Assembly (NCBI RefSeq): GCF_013377015.1
Contig: NZ_JACABA010000001.1
Location: 455,554-519,553 of the forward strand
Length of the DNA: 64,000 nt
Reading direction: 5' to 3'
Source: Rhodopseudomonas sp.
GTDB taxonomy: Bacteria; Pseudomonadota; Alphaproteobacteria; Rhizobiales; Xanthobacteraceae
Part shown: in pieces, positions 17,076 to 25,643 of the stretch
How positions within the stretch are numbered: position 1 is the first letter of the stretch
Layout of the letters: every line of letters starts with the position of its first letter
The notes under the pieces: model-generated
What the model saw: only the letters and a program-made list of their open reading frames with translations
Databases searched by the model: none
Told to the model about the DNA's origin: nothing
Program-made: the position numbers and the translations under genes

Positions 17076-18695
17076 ATGAAGCGTCGCGATTTTCTCAAAT
17101 CAGTTTCCGGCATCGCTGCCGGCGCCATGGTTCCGGCGCCCGCGATCTGGTCCGCCGCCAAGGCGGACGCCCGCTCGGAGACGCTGCTGATCGTCTCGGA
17201 GAGCGGCCCCAACAATCTCGACATTCACGGCATCGGCACCAACGTGCCCGGCTACGAAGTGTCGTGGAATTGCTACGACCGGCTGATCAGCCACGAGATG
17301 AAGGCCGGCCCCGGCGGCGTGCCGTATTACGACCGCGACAAGTTCAAGCCGGAACTCGCCGAGGACATGAATGTCGGCGACATGTCGGCGACCTTCAAGC
17401 TGAAGAAGAAGGCCACCTTCCACGACGGCACGCCTATCACCGCCAAGGACGTCAAATGGTCGCTCGACCGCGCGGTCAGCGTCGGCGGCTTTCCGACCTT
17501 CCAGATGGCCGCCGGATCGCTGACCAAGCCGGAACAATTCGTCGTCGTCGACGATCACACCGTGCGGGTCGATTTCATCAAGAAGGACCGGCTGACGATC
17601 CCCGATCTCGCCGTGATCGTGCCCTGCGTGGTCAATTCCGAACTGGTGAAGAAGAACGCCACCGAGAAGGACCCCTGGGGGCTGGACTACACCAAGCAGC
17701 AGACCGCGGGCTCCGGCGCCTACAAGGTGACGAAATGGACCGCCGGCACCGAAGTGGTGATGGAGCGCAACGACGACTGGGTCGGCGGCCCGCTGCCGAA
17801 GATCAAGCGGGTAATCTGGCGGATGGTGCCGCAGGCCGGCAACCGCCGCGCCCTGCTGGAGCGCGGCGACGCCGACGTCTCCTACGACCTGCCGAACAAG
17901 GATTTCGTCGAGCTGAAGGAATCCGGCAAGCTCAACATCGTGTCGACGCCCTATTCGAACGGCATCCAGTACATCGGCATGAACGTCACGATCCCGCCGT
18001 TCGACAACCCGAAGGTCAGACAGGCCGTCGCCTACGCGCTGCCCTACCAGAAGATCATGGACGCCGTGCTGTTTGGCCTGTCGAAGCCGATGTTCGGCGC
18101 CGCCGCCGACAAGCCCACCGAGGTGGCCTGGCCGCAACCGCACAAGTTCAACACCGACATCGCCAAGGCCAAGGCGCTGCTGGCCGAGGCCGGATTCCCG
18201 AACGGCTTCGAGACCACGATTTCGTTCGACCTCGGCTTCGCCGGCGTCAACGAACCGCTCTGCATCCTGGTGCAGGAAAGCCTCGCCCAGGTCGGCATCA
18301 AGGTCACCATCAACAAGATTCCGGGCGCCAACTGGCGCACCGAACTGAACAAGAAGGTGCTGCCGCTCTACACCAACGTGTTCTCCGGCTGGCTCGATTA
18401 TCCGGAGTACTTTTTCATCTGGTGCTATCACGGCAAGAATTCGATCTTCAACACCATGAACTACCAGTCGAAGCAGATGGACGCCTTCATCGACGGCGCC
18501 GTCACCGCCGCCGCGAACGGCGACACCGCGGCCTACGACAAGGACGTCAAGGGCTTCGTCGATCTGGCGTTCGCCGATATCCCGCGGATCCCGCTGTATC
18601 AGCCCTATGTCAACGTCGCGATGCAGAAGAACGTCTCCGGCTATCAATACTGGTTCCACCGCCGGCTCGATTATCGCGCGATGGTCAAGGCGTAA
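17076..18695 (+). CDS. Peptide/nickel-type ABC substrate-binding protein
   Basis: A 539-residue SBP_bac_5 (DppA/OppA-like) protein. It opens with a Tat signal, KRRDFLKSVSG, so it is exported folded to the periplasm. The family strand VNYDRLISHEM-like segment (NCYDRLISHEMK) and the lobe pattern YNDP-type FDNPKVRQAVAYAL are visible. ATG at 17076 has GGAG 7 bp upstream. An in-frame start at 17058 would bury the twin-arginine signal. It is the first gene after a sigma-54 promoter and heads a run of eight genes. Its ligand is probably a nitrogenous compound handled by the amidohydrolases downstream, which is inference. Confidence 0.9.
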   Translation: MKRRDFLKSVSGIAAGAMVPAPAIWSAAKADARSETLLIVSESGPNNLDIHGIGTNVPGYEVSWNCYDRLISHEMKAGPGGVPYYDRDKFKPELAEDMNVGDMSATFKLKKKATFHDGTPITAKDVKWSLDRAVSVGGFPTFQMAAGSLTKPEQFVVVDDHTVRVDFIKKDRLTIPDLAVIVPCVVNSELVKKNATEKDPWGLDYTKQQTAGSGAYKVTKWTAGTEVVMERNDDWVGGPLPKIKRVIWRMVPQAGNRRALLERGDADVSYDLPNKDFVELKESGKLNIVSTPYSNGIQYIGMNVTIPPFDNPKVRQAVAYALPYQKIMDAVLFGLSKPMFGAAADKPTEVAWPQPHKFNTDIAKAKALLAEAGFPNGFETTISFDLGFAGVNEPLCILVQESLAQVGIKVTINKIPGANWRTELNKKVLPLYTNVFSGWLDYPEYFFIWCYHGKNSIFNTMNYQSKQMDAFIDGAVTAAANGDTAAYDKDVKGFVDLAFADIPRIPLYQPYVNVAMQKNVSGYQYWFHRRLDYRAMVKA

Positions 18696-18723
18696 CGACG
18701 ATGGGCGGCGGGGCACGGCCGCT

Positions 18724-18895
18724 TCACCCTCCCCCTTGTGGGGAGGGTGGCCCGTCGAAGCGCAGCGAAGCCGGGCCGGGTGGGGGTCTCCACCAGCGCA
18801 GTGCCCGCGGCACCCCCACCCCGACCTCCGCGCGCCAACTGCGCTACGCGCAGCCCGCTTGCTCGGCCGACCCTCCCCACAGGGGGGAGGGAAGC
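18724..18895. repeat. Palindromic repeat element between oppA-like and permease genes
   Basis: C-rich palindromic ends at 18727-18747 and 18871-18891 (each of form CCCTCCCC..GGGGAGGG) match each other with one mismatch. They flank about 120 bp that contain GCGCAGCG and a CACCCCCACCCCGACC block. The same architecture occurs at 21869-22007. Being inside the operon, it may lower expression of the distal genes relative to the binding protein by mRNA folding. Confidence 0.7.
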
Positions 18896-18951
18896 CGATC
18901 GCGCATCGGTCACGACTCGACGACATCCTCTCTGCGAGCTGGAGCACGCCC

Positions 18952-19965
18952 ATGCTGACCATGATCGGCAAGCGCCTGATGTTCGCGATCCCGAGCCTGA
19001 TCGGGGTCGTGATCGTGACCTTCCTGCTGACCCGCGCGCTGCCCGGCGATCCGGCGGCGTATTTCGCCGGCCCCGCCGCCGACAAGGTCGCGGTCGAGCA
19101 GATCCGCAAGAAGCTCGGGCTCGACCGCCCGCTGATCGAACAATTCTTTCGCTACACCATCGATCTCGCCCATGGCGATTTCGGCAATTCGCTGACCACC
19201 GGCCAACCGGTGGCGACCGAAATCCGCAACCGCCTGCCCGCCTCCGCCGAATTGACGCTGCTCGGTCTCGTCATCTCGATCGTGATCGCGATCCCGCTCG
19301 GCGTGCTCGCCGCCACCAGGCCGGGGTCGTGGATCGACCATCTGTGTCGGATCACGACGACGGCCGGGGTGTCGCTGCCGGTGTTCTTCACCGGCCTTGT
19401 GCTGGTCTACATCTTCTATTTCAAGCTCGGCTGGTCGCCGGCCCCGCTCGGCCGGCTCGACGTGTTCTACTCGGCGCCGCCGGCGGTCACCGGCTTCTAC
19501 CTGATCGACGCGCTGATCGCGCGCGATCTGGAGACCTTCCGCTCCGCCTTCAGCCAGTTGATCCTGCCGGCGCTGACGCTGGCGATCTTCTCGCTGGCGC
19601 CGATCGCCCGGATGACGCGCGCGTCGATGCTGGCGGTGTTGTCGTCGGATTTCGTCCGCACCGCGCGCGCCAGCGGATTGTCGCCCACCAAGGTGATCGT
19701 CACCTACGCGTTTCGCAACGCCATGCTGCCGGTGATCACCACGCTCAGCATGGTGTTCTCGTTCCTGCTCGGCGCCAATGTGCTGGTGGAGAAGGTGTTC
19801 GCCTGGCCCGGGATCGGCTCCTACGCGGTCGAGGCGCTGATCTCCTCCGACTTCGCGCCGGTGCAGGGCTTCGTGCTGACCATGGCGGTGATGTATGTGC
19901 TGCTCAATCTGACGATCGACATTCTCTACGGGGTGATCGATCCGCGCGTCCGGCTGGAAGGGTGA
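18952..19965 (+). CDS. ABC transporter permease, DppB type
   Basis: A 337-residue inner-membrane permease. The N-terminal GKRLMFAIPSLIGVVIVTFLLTRALPGDPAA is the DppB/OppB family opening helix and loop, and the EAA loop is seen at RTARASGLSPTKVI. About six membrane helices are present. ATG at 18952 follows GGAG by 7 bp. It is separated from the binding-protein gene by a repeat element and is followed by the partner permease after 10 bp. Confidence 0.92.
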   Translation: MLTMIGKRLMFAIPSLIGVVIVTFLLTRALPGDPAAYFAGPAADKVAVEQIRKKLGLDRPLIEQFFRYTIDLAHGDFGNSLTTGQPVATEIRNRLPASAELTLLGLVISIVIAIPLGVLAATRPGSWIDHLCRITTTAGVSLPVFFTGLVLVYIFYFKLGWSPAPLGRLDVFYSAPPAVTGFYLIDALIARDLETFRSAFSQLILPALTLAIFSLAPIARMTRASMLAVLSSDFVRTARASGLSPTKVIVTYAFRNAMLPVITTLSMVFSFLLGANVLVEKVFAWPGIGSYAVEALISSDFAPVQGFVLTMAVMYVLLNLTIDILYGVIDPRVRLEG

Positions 19966-19975
19966 GGTTGTCACG

Positions 19976-20878
19976 ATGAGCACTGTCGCGCCCCCGCTGA
20001 TCGATCCGGTGCCGCCGGCGCGGACCTCCGGCCTCGCCGCCATTTTCGAACACACCCGCTATGTGCTGGGCGAGAACCGGGTCACCGCCTTCGCCTTCGC
20101 CCTGCTGGTGGTGATCGCCTTCGCGGCGCTGTTCGGTCCCACTGTGGTGCCCTACGATCCGCTGGCCAGCGACACCGCGCAGGCGCTGAAGCCGCCGTCG
20201 GCGGCGCACTGGTTCGGCACCGATCAGCTCGGCCGCGACATCTTCAGCCGCGTCATCGTCGCGACCCGGCTCGACACCTTCATCGCGGTGGCGTCGGTGG
20301 TGCTGGTGTTCGTGATGGGCGGCTTCGCCGGCATCGCGGCGGGCTATTTCGGCGGCTGGACCGACCGCATCGTCGGCCGGATCGCCGACACCATCATGGC
20401 GTTTCCGCTGTTCGTGCTGGCGATGGGCATCGTCGCGGCGCTCGGCAACACCGTGCAGAACATCGTCATCGCCACCGCGATCGTGAACTTCCCGCTCTAC
20501 GCAAGAGTCGCCCGCGCCGAGGCCAATGTGCGCCGCGACGCCGGCTTCGTGCAGGCGGCGCGATTGTCAGGCAACGGCGAATTCCGCATCCTGCTCGTGC
20601 ATATTTTGCCCAACATCATGCCGATCATGATCGTGCAGATGTCGCTGACCATGGGCTACGCGATTCTCAACGCCGCGGGCCTGTCATTCATCGGCCTCGG
20701 CGTCCGGCCGCCGACCCCCGAATGGGGCATCATGGTCGCCGAAGGCGCCGCCTTCATGGTGTCGGGCGAATGGTGGATCGCGCTGTTTCCGGGCCTGGCG
20801 CTGATGATCGCGGTGTTCTGCTTCAACCTGCTCGGCGACGGATTGCGCGACATCTTCGATCCGCAGCGGAGGACGTGA
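19976..20878 (+). CDS. ABC transporter permease, DppC type
   Basis: A 300-residue inner-membrane permease with an N-terminal cytoplasmic lead, the DppC motif HWFGTDQLGRDIFSRVI, about six helices, and the EAA loop VQAARLSGNGEFRILLVHILPN. It pairs with the DppB-type subunit to form the channel. The next gene, the fused ATPase, begins after a repeat-like 136-bp gap. Confidence 0.92.
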   Translation: MSTVAPPLIDPVPPARTSGLAAIFEHTRYVLGENRVTAFAFALLVVIAFAALFGPTVVPYDPLASDTAQALKPPSAAHWFGTDQLGRDIFSRVIVATRLDTFIAVASVVLVFVMGGFAGIAAGYFGGWTDRIVGRIADTIMAFPLFVLAMGIVAALGNTVQNIVIATAIVNFPLYARVARAEANVRRDAGFVQAARLSGNGEFRILLVHILPNIMPIMIVQMSLTMGYAILNAAGLSFIGLGVRPPTPEWGIMVAEGAAFMVSGEWWIALFPGLALMIAVFCFNLLGDGLRDIFDPQRRT

Positions 20879-20908
20879 GGATGGGGCACAACGCAGCCAC
20901 ATCCACCT

Positions 20909-20991
20909 TCGTCATGGCCGGGCTTGACCCGACCATCCATCCCCTTTCGCGAGAAATTCTTCCAAGAGCGATGGACCCCCCCGGGGGTGAC
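20909..20991. repeat. Short repeat-like element between permease and ATPase genes
   Basis: GTCATGGCCGGGCTTGACCC at the left and CCCCCGGGGGTGAC at the right are end sequences of a repeat family widespread in Bradyrhizobium-type genomes (from general knowledge). The ends pair only in part, so this is probably a degenerate or truncated copy. Confidence 0.45.
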
Positions 20992-21014
20992 AACTGTTGT
21001 GTGGAGGCGAACCC

Positions 21015-22898
21015 ATGACCGCGCAGCCCTTGCTCGACGTCCGCGATCTCACCGTCGAATTCGCCACGCGGCGCGGCATCGTCAAGGCGGTGCAGCATGT
21101 CGACATCAGCGTCGCCAAGGGCGAGACGCTGGGCATCGTCGGCGAATCCGGCTCCGGCAAGTCGGTGACCTCCTACGCGGTGATGCGGATTCTCGATCGC
21201 GCCGGCCGGATCGCCGAGGGCTCGGTGATGTTCGGCGGCATGGACGTCAAGACCGCGACCGAAGACCAGATGCGCGATCTGCGCGGTCGCGAAATCTCGA
21301 TGATCTTCCAGAACCCGCGCGCGGCCCTGAATCCGATCCGCAAGGTCGGCGACCAGATCGAGGACGTGCTGCGCCAGCACGTGCAATCCACTTCGACCGA
21401 CCGCGGCGAGAAGGCGATCGAGGCGCTGCAGGCAGTGAAGATCGCCCGTCCGCGCGAGCGCTACCACGCCTATCCGTTCGAATTGTCCGGTGGGATGTGC
21501 CAGCGCGTGGTGATCGCGCTGGCGCTGGCCTGCAATCCGCAACTCTTGATCGCCGATGAACCGACCACCGGGCTCGATGTCACGACGCAAAAGGCGGTGA
21601 TGGACCTGATCGTCGAGCTGACCAAGAGCCGCGGCATGTCGACGATCCTGATCACCCACGATCTCGGGTTGGCCGCGGCCTATTGCGATCGCGTGGTGGT
21701 GATGGAAAAGGGCCGCGTGGTCGAGACCGCGCTGTCGGCCGACATCTTCGCCAATCCGCAGCATCCCTACACCAAGAAGCTGATGCGCGCGACGCCGCGG
21801 CTCGGCGTGACCCTGCGCGATCTGTTGCCGGAGGACGAAGCCGCCGCGCTGGACCGCGCCGCGCTCTTAACCTCTCCCCGCGCGCGGGGAGAGGTCGACG
21901 CGCGCAGCGCGTCGGGTAAGGGGGCATCTCCGCAGAACGCCGCGTCTGAACCAGCCGAGCCGCCCCCTCACCCCACCCCTCTCCCCGCAAGCGGGGCGAG
22001 GGAGCAGGCCTCGGCTGACGCCACCGTCATGCCCGACCGTAGCGCCGCCAACAGCGAACAGGCTCCACTCCTCCTCGTCGAAAAGCTGGTGAAGGAATAT
22101 CCGCGCCAGGGCGCGACCGCGCTGCTGAGCAAATTGTTCTCGCGCTCGCCCGCGGTCGAGCCGGAGACATTCCGCGCGGTCGACGGCATCAGCTTCTCGG
22201 TCGGCCATGGCGAGAGCGTCGGCCTGGTCGGCGAGTCCGGCTGCGGCAAGTCGACCACCTCGATGATGGTGATGCGGCTGCTGGACCAGACCTCCGGCCG
22301 GATCGTGTTCGACGGCGACGAGATCGGCGCCATCATGCCCAACGCCTTCGCGCGGCTGCCCTTACGCAAATCGATCCAGATGGTGTTCCAGGATCCGACC
22401 GACAGCCTCAATCCGCGCTTCACCGCGGCGCGCGCGATCGCCGATCCGATCATGCAGCTCGACGATATCAAGGGCCGCGACGCGCTGCGCGACAAATGCG
22501 AGGACCTCGCCCGCCAGGTCGGCCTGCCGCTGAACCTGCTCGACCGCTTTCCGCATCAATTGTCCGGCGGCCAGAAGGCCCGCGTCGGCATCGCCCGCGC
22601 CATCGCGCTGCGGCCCAAACTGGTGATCCTCGACGAGCCGACCGCGGCGCTGGACGTCTCGGTGCAGGCGGTGGTGCTGAACTTGCTGCAGGACCTCAAG
22701 CAATCGATTGGGATGAGCTATCTGTTCGTGTCACACGATTTGAATGTGGTGCGCCTGCTGTGCGATCGTGTCATCGTAATGCGCAGCGGCCGAATCGTCG
22801 AGGAGGGACCGTCGGAGCGCGTCCTCGGGGCGCCGCAGGACGCCTACACCAAGGAACTGCTGACGGCGATCCCGCATCCGCCGCTGCCGGTGCACTGA
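21015..22898 (+). CDS. Fused dipeptide-type ABC ATPase (DppD-DppF)
   Basis: A 627-residue protein with two complete ATPase halves. The first has GESGSGKS, LSGGMCQRVVIALA and LLIADEPTTGLD. The second has GESGCGKS, LSGGQKARVGIARA and LVILDEPTAALD. Both power the DppB/DppC-type channel. Residues of about 286-331 between the halves are encoded by a palindromic repeat (21869-22007). They are rich in Pro, Ala, Ser and Arg and have no counterpart in ordinary fused ATPases, which makes the linker unusually long. ATG at 21015 has a GGAGG site, and a TTG at 20997 is less likely. Confidence 0.92.
   Translation: MTAQPLLDVRDLTVEFATRRGIVKAVQHVDISVAKGETLGIVGESGSGKSVTSYAVMRILDRAGRIAEGSVMFGGMDVKTATEDQMRDLRGREISMIFQNPRAALNPIRKVGDQIEDVLRQHVQSTSTDRGEKAIEALQAVKIARPRERYHAYPFELSGGMCQRVVIALALACNPQLLIADEPTTGLDVTTQKAVMDLIVELTKSRGMSTILITHDLGLAAAYCDRVVVMEKGRVVETALSADIFANPQHPYTKKLMRATPRLGVTLRDLLPEDEAAALDRAALLTSPRARGEVDARSASGKGASPQNAASEPAEPPPHPTPLPASGAREQASADATVMPDRSAANSEQAPLLLVEKLVKEYPRQGATALLSKLFSRSPAVEPETFRAVDGISFSVGHGESVGLVGESGCGKSTTSMMVMRLLDQTSGRIVFDGDEIGAIMPNAFARLPLRKSIQMVFQDPTDSLNPRFTAARAIADPIMQLDDIKGRDALRDKCEDLARQVGLPLNLLDRFPHQLSGGQKARVGIARAIALRPKLVILDEPTAALDVSVQAVVLNLLQDLKQSIGMSYLFVSHDLNVVRLLCDRVIVMRSGRIVEEGPSERVLGAPQDAYTKELLTAIPHPPLPVH
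21869..22007. repeat. Palindromic repeat inserted in frame within the ATPase gene
   Basis: The left palindrome CCTCTCCCCGCGCGCGGGGA and the right palindrome CCTCTCCCCGCAAGCGGGG... bound about 85 bp containing GCGCAGCGCGTCGGGTAAGG. The form matches the element at 18724-18895. The copy has no stop in the coding frame and is translated into the linker between the two ATPase halves. Confidence 0.75.
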
Positions 22899-22915
22899 AG
22901 GACGATGAGAAAGAA

Positions 22916-23101
22916 ATGAGCGTGGCCGAACCTCTGGACAACTACATCGACGCCGTCGCGGCCGCGTTGGCGCTGCCGATCGAGCCGCAATGGAAGCCAG
23001 CGGTGCGCGCCAATCTGGAAGTGTCGCTGCGGCTGGCGCGGCTGGTCGACGAGTTCCCCCTTCCCGACGAGATCGAGCCCGCCAGTGTCTTTGCAGCCTG
23101 A
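22916..23101 (+). CDS. DUF4089 protein (AtzG/HpxX-like amidase partner)
   Basis: A 61-residue protein with the DUF4089 pattern: LDNYIDAVAAALALPI, then WKPAVRANLEVSLRLARLVDEFPLPDE. In Pseudomonas sp. ADP, AtzG is a small GatC-like subunit that stabilises the amidase AtzE. In Klebsiella the HpxX/HpxY pair is the equivalent. ATG at 22916 lies 17 bp after the ATPase stop. The coding region overlaps the start of the amidase gene by 17 bp, so the two are probably translated together and form a complex. Confidence 0.85.
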   Translation: MSVAEPLDNYIDAVAAALALPIEPQWKPAVRANLEVSLRLARLVDEFPLPDEIEPASVFAA

Positions 23102-24500
23102 TCGCGACGCCAGCAGCGACTGGCTTTCGGCATCACAGATCGCGCAAGCGGTCGCGGGCCGCAAACTGTCGGCGCTCGCCGCCACCGAAGCGGCGCTGGC
23201 ACGGATCGCCGCGCATGATGGCGTGCTAAATTCCTTTACCGACATCGTCGCCGAACGCGCCCGGCAGCGCGCGCGCGCGATCGACGCGACGCTGGCGGGC
23301 GGCGAGAACGTGGGGCCGCTCGCCGGAGTGCCGTTCGCCGTCAAGAACCTGTTCGACATCGCCGGCCTTTCGACCCGCGCCGGATCGAAGATCAACCGCG
23401 ACCGGCCGGCCTCGCTACGCGACGCCACGCTGATCGAGCGGATGGAAGCCGCCGGCGCCGTGCTGGTCGGCGCGCTCAACATGGGCGAATACGCCTACGA
23501 CTTCACCGGCGAGAACGTGCATGATGGACCGTCGCGCAATCCGCACGATCCGACCCGGATGTCCGGCGGTTCCTCCGGCGGCTCCGGCAGCGCGGTCGGC
23601 GGCGGGCTGGTGCCGTTGGCGCTGGGTTCCGACACCAACGGCTCGATCCGGGTGCCGTCGTCGTTCTGCGGCATTTTCGGCTTGAAGCCGACCTATGGAC
23701 GATTGTCGCGGGCGCGTTCGTTTCCGTTCGTCGCCAGCTTCGATCATCTCGGACCGTTCGCCCGCAGCGTCGAGGATCTCGCGCTCAGCTATGACGCGAT
23801 GCAGGGCCCCGACGCCGAGGACGCCGCCTGCTCGGCCCGCGCGATCGAGCCGGTGACGCCGTTGCTCGCGCTGGACATCGGCGGCTTGCGGATCGCGCTG
23901 GCCGGCGGTTACTTCGAGAAGAATCTGTTCGCCGAGGCGCGCGAGGCCGTCGCCCGCGTCGGCACCACACTCGGCGTCACCCGAACGGTTGAATTGCCGG
24001 AAGTCGCCCGCGCCCGCGCGGCAGCCTATGTGATCACCACCACCGAAGGCGCCTCACTGCATCTCGACCGGCTGCGCACGCGGCCGAACGATTTCGATCC
24101 GGCGGTACGCGACCGCTTGCTGGCCGGCGCGATGATCCCGGCACCACTGATCGACCGCGCGCAGAAATTCCGCCGCTGGTATCGCGCCCGCGTGTTGGAA
24201 CTATTCAATGACATCGACGTCATCATCGCGCCGGCGACGCCCTGCGTCGCACCGCAACTCGGACAACAGACCTTCATGCTCGACGGCGTCGAACTCCCGG
24301 TCCGCGCCAATATCGGTATCCACACCCAGCCGATTTCCTTCATCGGCCTACCGGTGGTGGCGGCGCCGATTCCGCTGCAGCCGATGCCGATCGGCGTGCA
24401 GATCATCGCCGCACCGTGGCGCGAGGATCTGGCGCTGCGGGTGGCCTTTGCGCTGGAGCGTGCCGGCGTCGCCTTGGCCCCGCGGCCGAAGGGGTTTTGA
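23085..24500 (+). CDS. AtzE-family amidohydrolase (AtzE/HpxY-like)
   Basis: A 471-residue amidase-signature enzyme. The Ser-cisSer-Lys triad is in place: Lys87 (FAVKNLFD), cis-Ser around residue 163 ([10 protein letters not shown]) and nucleophile Ser187 ([13 protein letters not shown]). Characterised relatives are AtzE, which deaminates 1-carboxybiuret, and HpxY of the Klebsiella oxalurate pathway. The substrate here could be either type. GTG at 23085 overlaps the DUF4089 gene, and no better start is nearby. The AtzH-like gene follows after 1 bp. Confidence 0.9.
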   Translation: MSLQPDRDASSDWLSASQIAQAVAGRKLSALAATEAALARIAAHDGVLNSFTDIVAERARQRARAIDATLAGGENVGPLAGVPFAVKNLFDIAGLSTRAGSKINRDRPASLRDATLIERMEAAGAVLVGALNMGEYAYDFTGENVHDGPSRNPHDPTRMSGGSSGGSGSAVGGGLVPLALGSDTNGSIRVPSSFCGIFGLKPTYGRLSRARSFPFVASFDHLGPFARSVEDLALSYDAMQGPDAEDAACSARAIEPVTPLLALDIGGLRIALAGGYFEKNLFAEAREAVARVGTTLGVTRTVELPEVARARAAAYVITTTEGASLHLDRLRTRPNDFDPAVRDRLLAGAMIPAPLIDRAQKFRRWYRARVLELFNDIDVIIAPATPCVAPQLGQQTFMLDGVELPVRANIGIHTQPISFIGLPVVAAPIPLQPMPIGVQIIAAPWREDLALRVAFALERAGVALAPRPKGF

Positions 24501-24501
24501 G

Positions 24502-24897
24502 ATGGAGATCGACCTGCCCGACGTGCTCGCCGAAGTCGGCGCCGAATTCGCCCGCTACGAGGCGGCGCTGGTCGGCAACGACACCGCCACGCTCGGCCAA
24601 TTGTTTCGCGACGATCCGCGCACGCTGCGCTACGGCGTCGGCGAAAATCTCTACGGCTATGAGGCGATCCAGGCGTTCCGCGCCGCGCGCTCGCCGGCCG
24701 GACTGATGCGCCGCACCGCCAAGACGGTGATCACCAGCTATGGCCGCGACACTGCGGTGGCCTCGACGTTGTTCTACCGTGACTCGGCGCCGGGCCGGGT
24801 CGGACGGCAGATGCAGACCTGGATACGCTTTTCGGAGGGCTGGCGCATCGTCGCGGCGCATGTGAGCATCATCGACGAACCGCGAGACCCGACATGA
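24502..24897 (+). CDS. DUF3225 protein (AtzH/HpxZ-like)
   Basis: A 131-residue protein of the DUF3225/SnoaL-like fold (NTF2-like). Visible landmarks are [26 protein letters not shown] and [19 protein letters not shown]. AtzH from Pseudomonas sp. ADP turns 1,3-dicarboxyurea into allophanate, and HpxZ belongs to the same family in oxalurate catabolism. ATG at 24502 lies 1 bp after the amidase stop, and the 3' end overlaps the GntR gene start by 4 bp. Placement directly after AtzE matches both known arrangements. Confidence 0.88.
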   Translation: MEIDLPDVLAEVGAEFARYEAALVGNDTATLGQLFRDDPRTLRYGVGENLYGYEAIQAFRAARSPAGLMRRTAKTVITSYGRDTAVASTLFYRDSAPGRVGRQMQTWIRFSEGWRIVAAHVSIIDEPRDPT

Positions 24898-25631
24898 GCT
24901 TCGACGACATGCTGCTGCAACGCCGCGCCGAACGGCCGCGCCCGAAGGGCGAACCGATCCGCCGGGTCGATCGGCCGCCGGTCGCATCCGGCAAGATCAC
25001 CCGCGCCGAGGAGTTGCGGCTGCAGATCGCCGATGACATCGTGCGCGGCGCGCTGGCGCCCGGCGCTGCACTCGACGAGACCGAACTGGCGCAGCGCTTC
25101 AACGTCTCGCGCACACCGGTCCGCGAAGCGCTGCGGCAGCTCGCGGCTTCGGGCCTAGTGGAATCGCGCGCCCATCACGGCGCGGTGGTGGCGCGGCCGT
25201 CGCTGGAACGGCTGACCGCGATGTTCGAAGCGATGGCCGAGCTCGAGGCGCTGTGCGCCGGACTCGCCGCCGAACGGATGCCGCCGGTGGAGCGGCGCGG
25301 GCTCGAAGCGATCCATGAGGAATTGCGGGTGCTGAGCTACGACGGCAACCCGGAGCGCTTCCACGAAGTCAACGAGCGGTTCCACAACGCGATCTATGCC
25401 GGTTCGCAGAACAGCTACATTGCCGAGATCACGCTGGCGACGCGGGTCCGGGTGCAGCCGTTCCGGCGCGCGCAATTCCGCAATCTCGGGCGGCTGGCGA
25501 AATCGCAGATCGAACACGACCGCGTCGTGGTGGCGATCATGCGCGGTGACCGCGTCGGCGCCGCCGCGGCGATGCGTGCGCATATCGAACTTGTGCGCGG
25601 CGAATACGAGATCTACGCGGTGTCGGTATAG
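24894..25631 (+). CDS. GntR-family transcriptional regulator, FCD subfamily
   Basis: A 245-residue regulator. The winged helix ([43 protein letters not shown]) follows a 35-residue basic lead, and a C-terminal FCD domain binds a small effector, often a carboxylate. The start overlaps the AtzH-like stop by 4 bp, so it is part of the operon and likely regulates it, perhaps as a repressor released by a pathway intermediate. That is inference. Confidence 0.9.
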   Translation: MSFDDMLLQRRAERPRPKGEPIRRVDRPPVASGKITRAEELRLQIADDIVRGALAPGAALDETELAQRFNVSRTPVREALRQLAASGLVESRAHHGAVVARPSLERLTAMFEAMAELEALCAGLAAERMPPVERRGLEAIHEELRVLSYDGNPERFHEVNERFHNAIYAGSQNSYIAEITLATRVRVQPFRRAQFRNLGRLAKSQIEHDRVVVAIMRGDRVGAAAAMRAHIELVRGEYEIYAVSV

Positions 25632-25643
25632 CTCGTCACGCAA

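Noticed and set aside
17100-19109. Minus-strand open frame of 669 codons
   Set aside because: Antisense to the binding protein and permease, crossing the repeat element; no recognisable domain.
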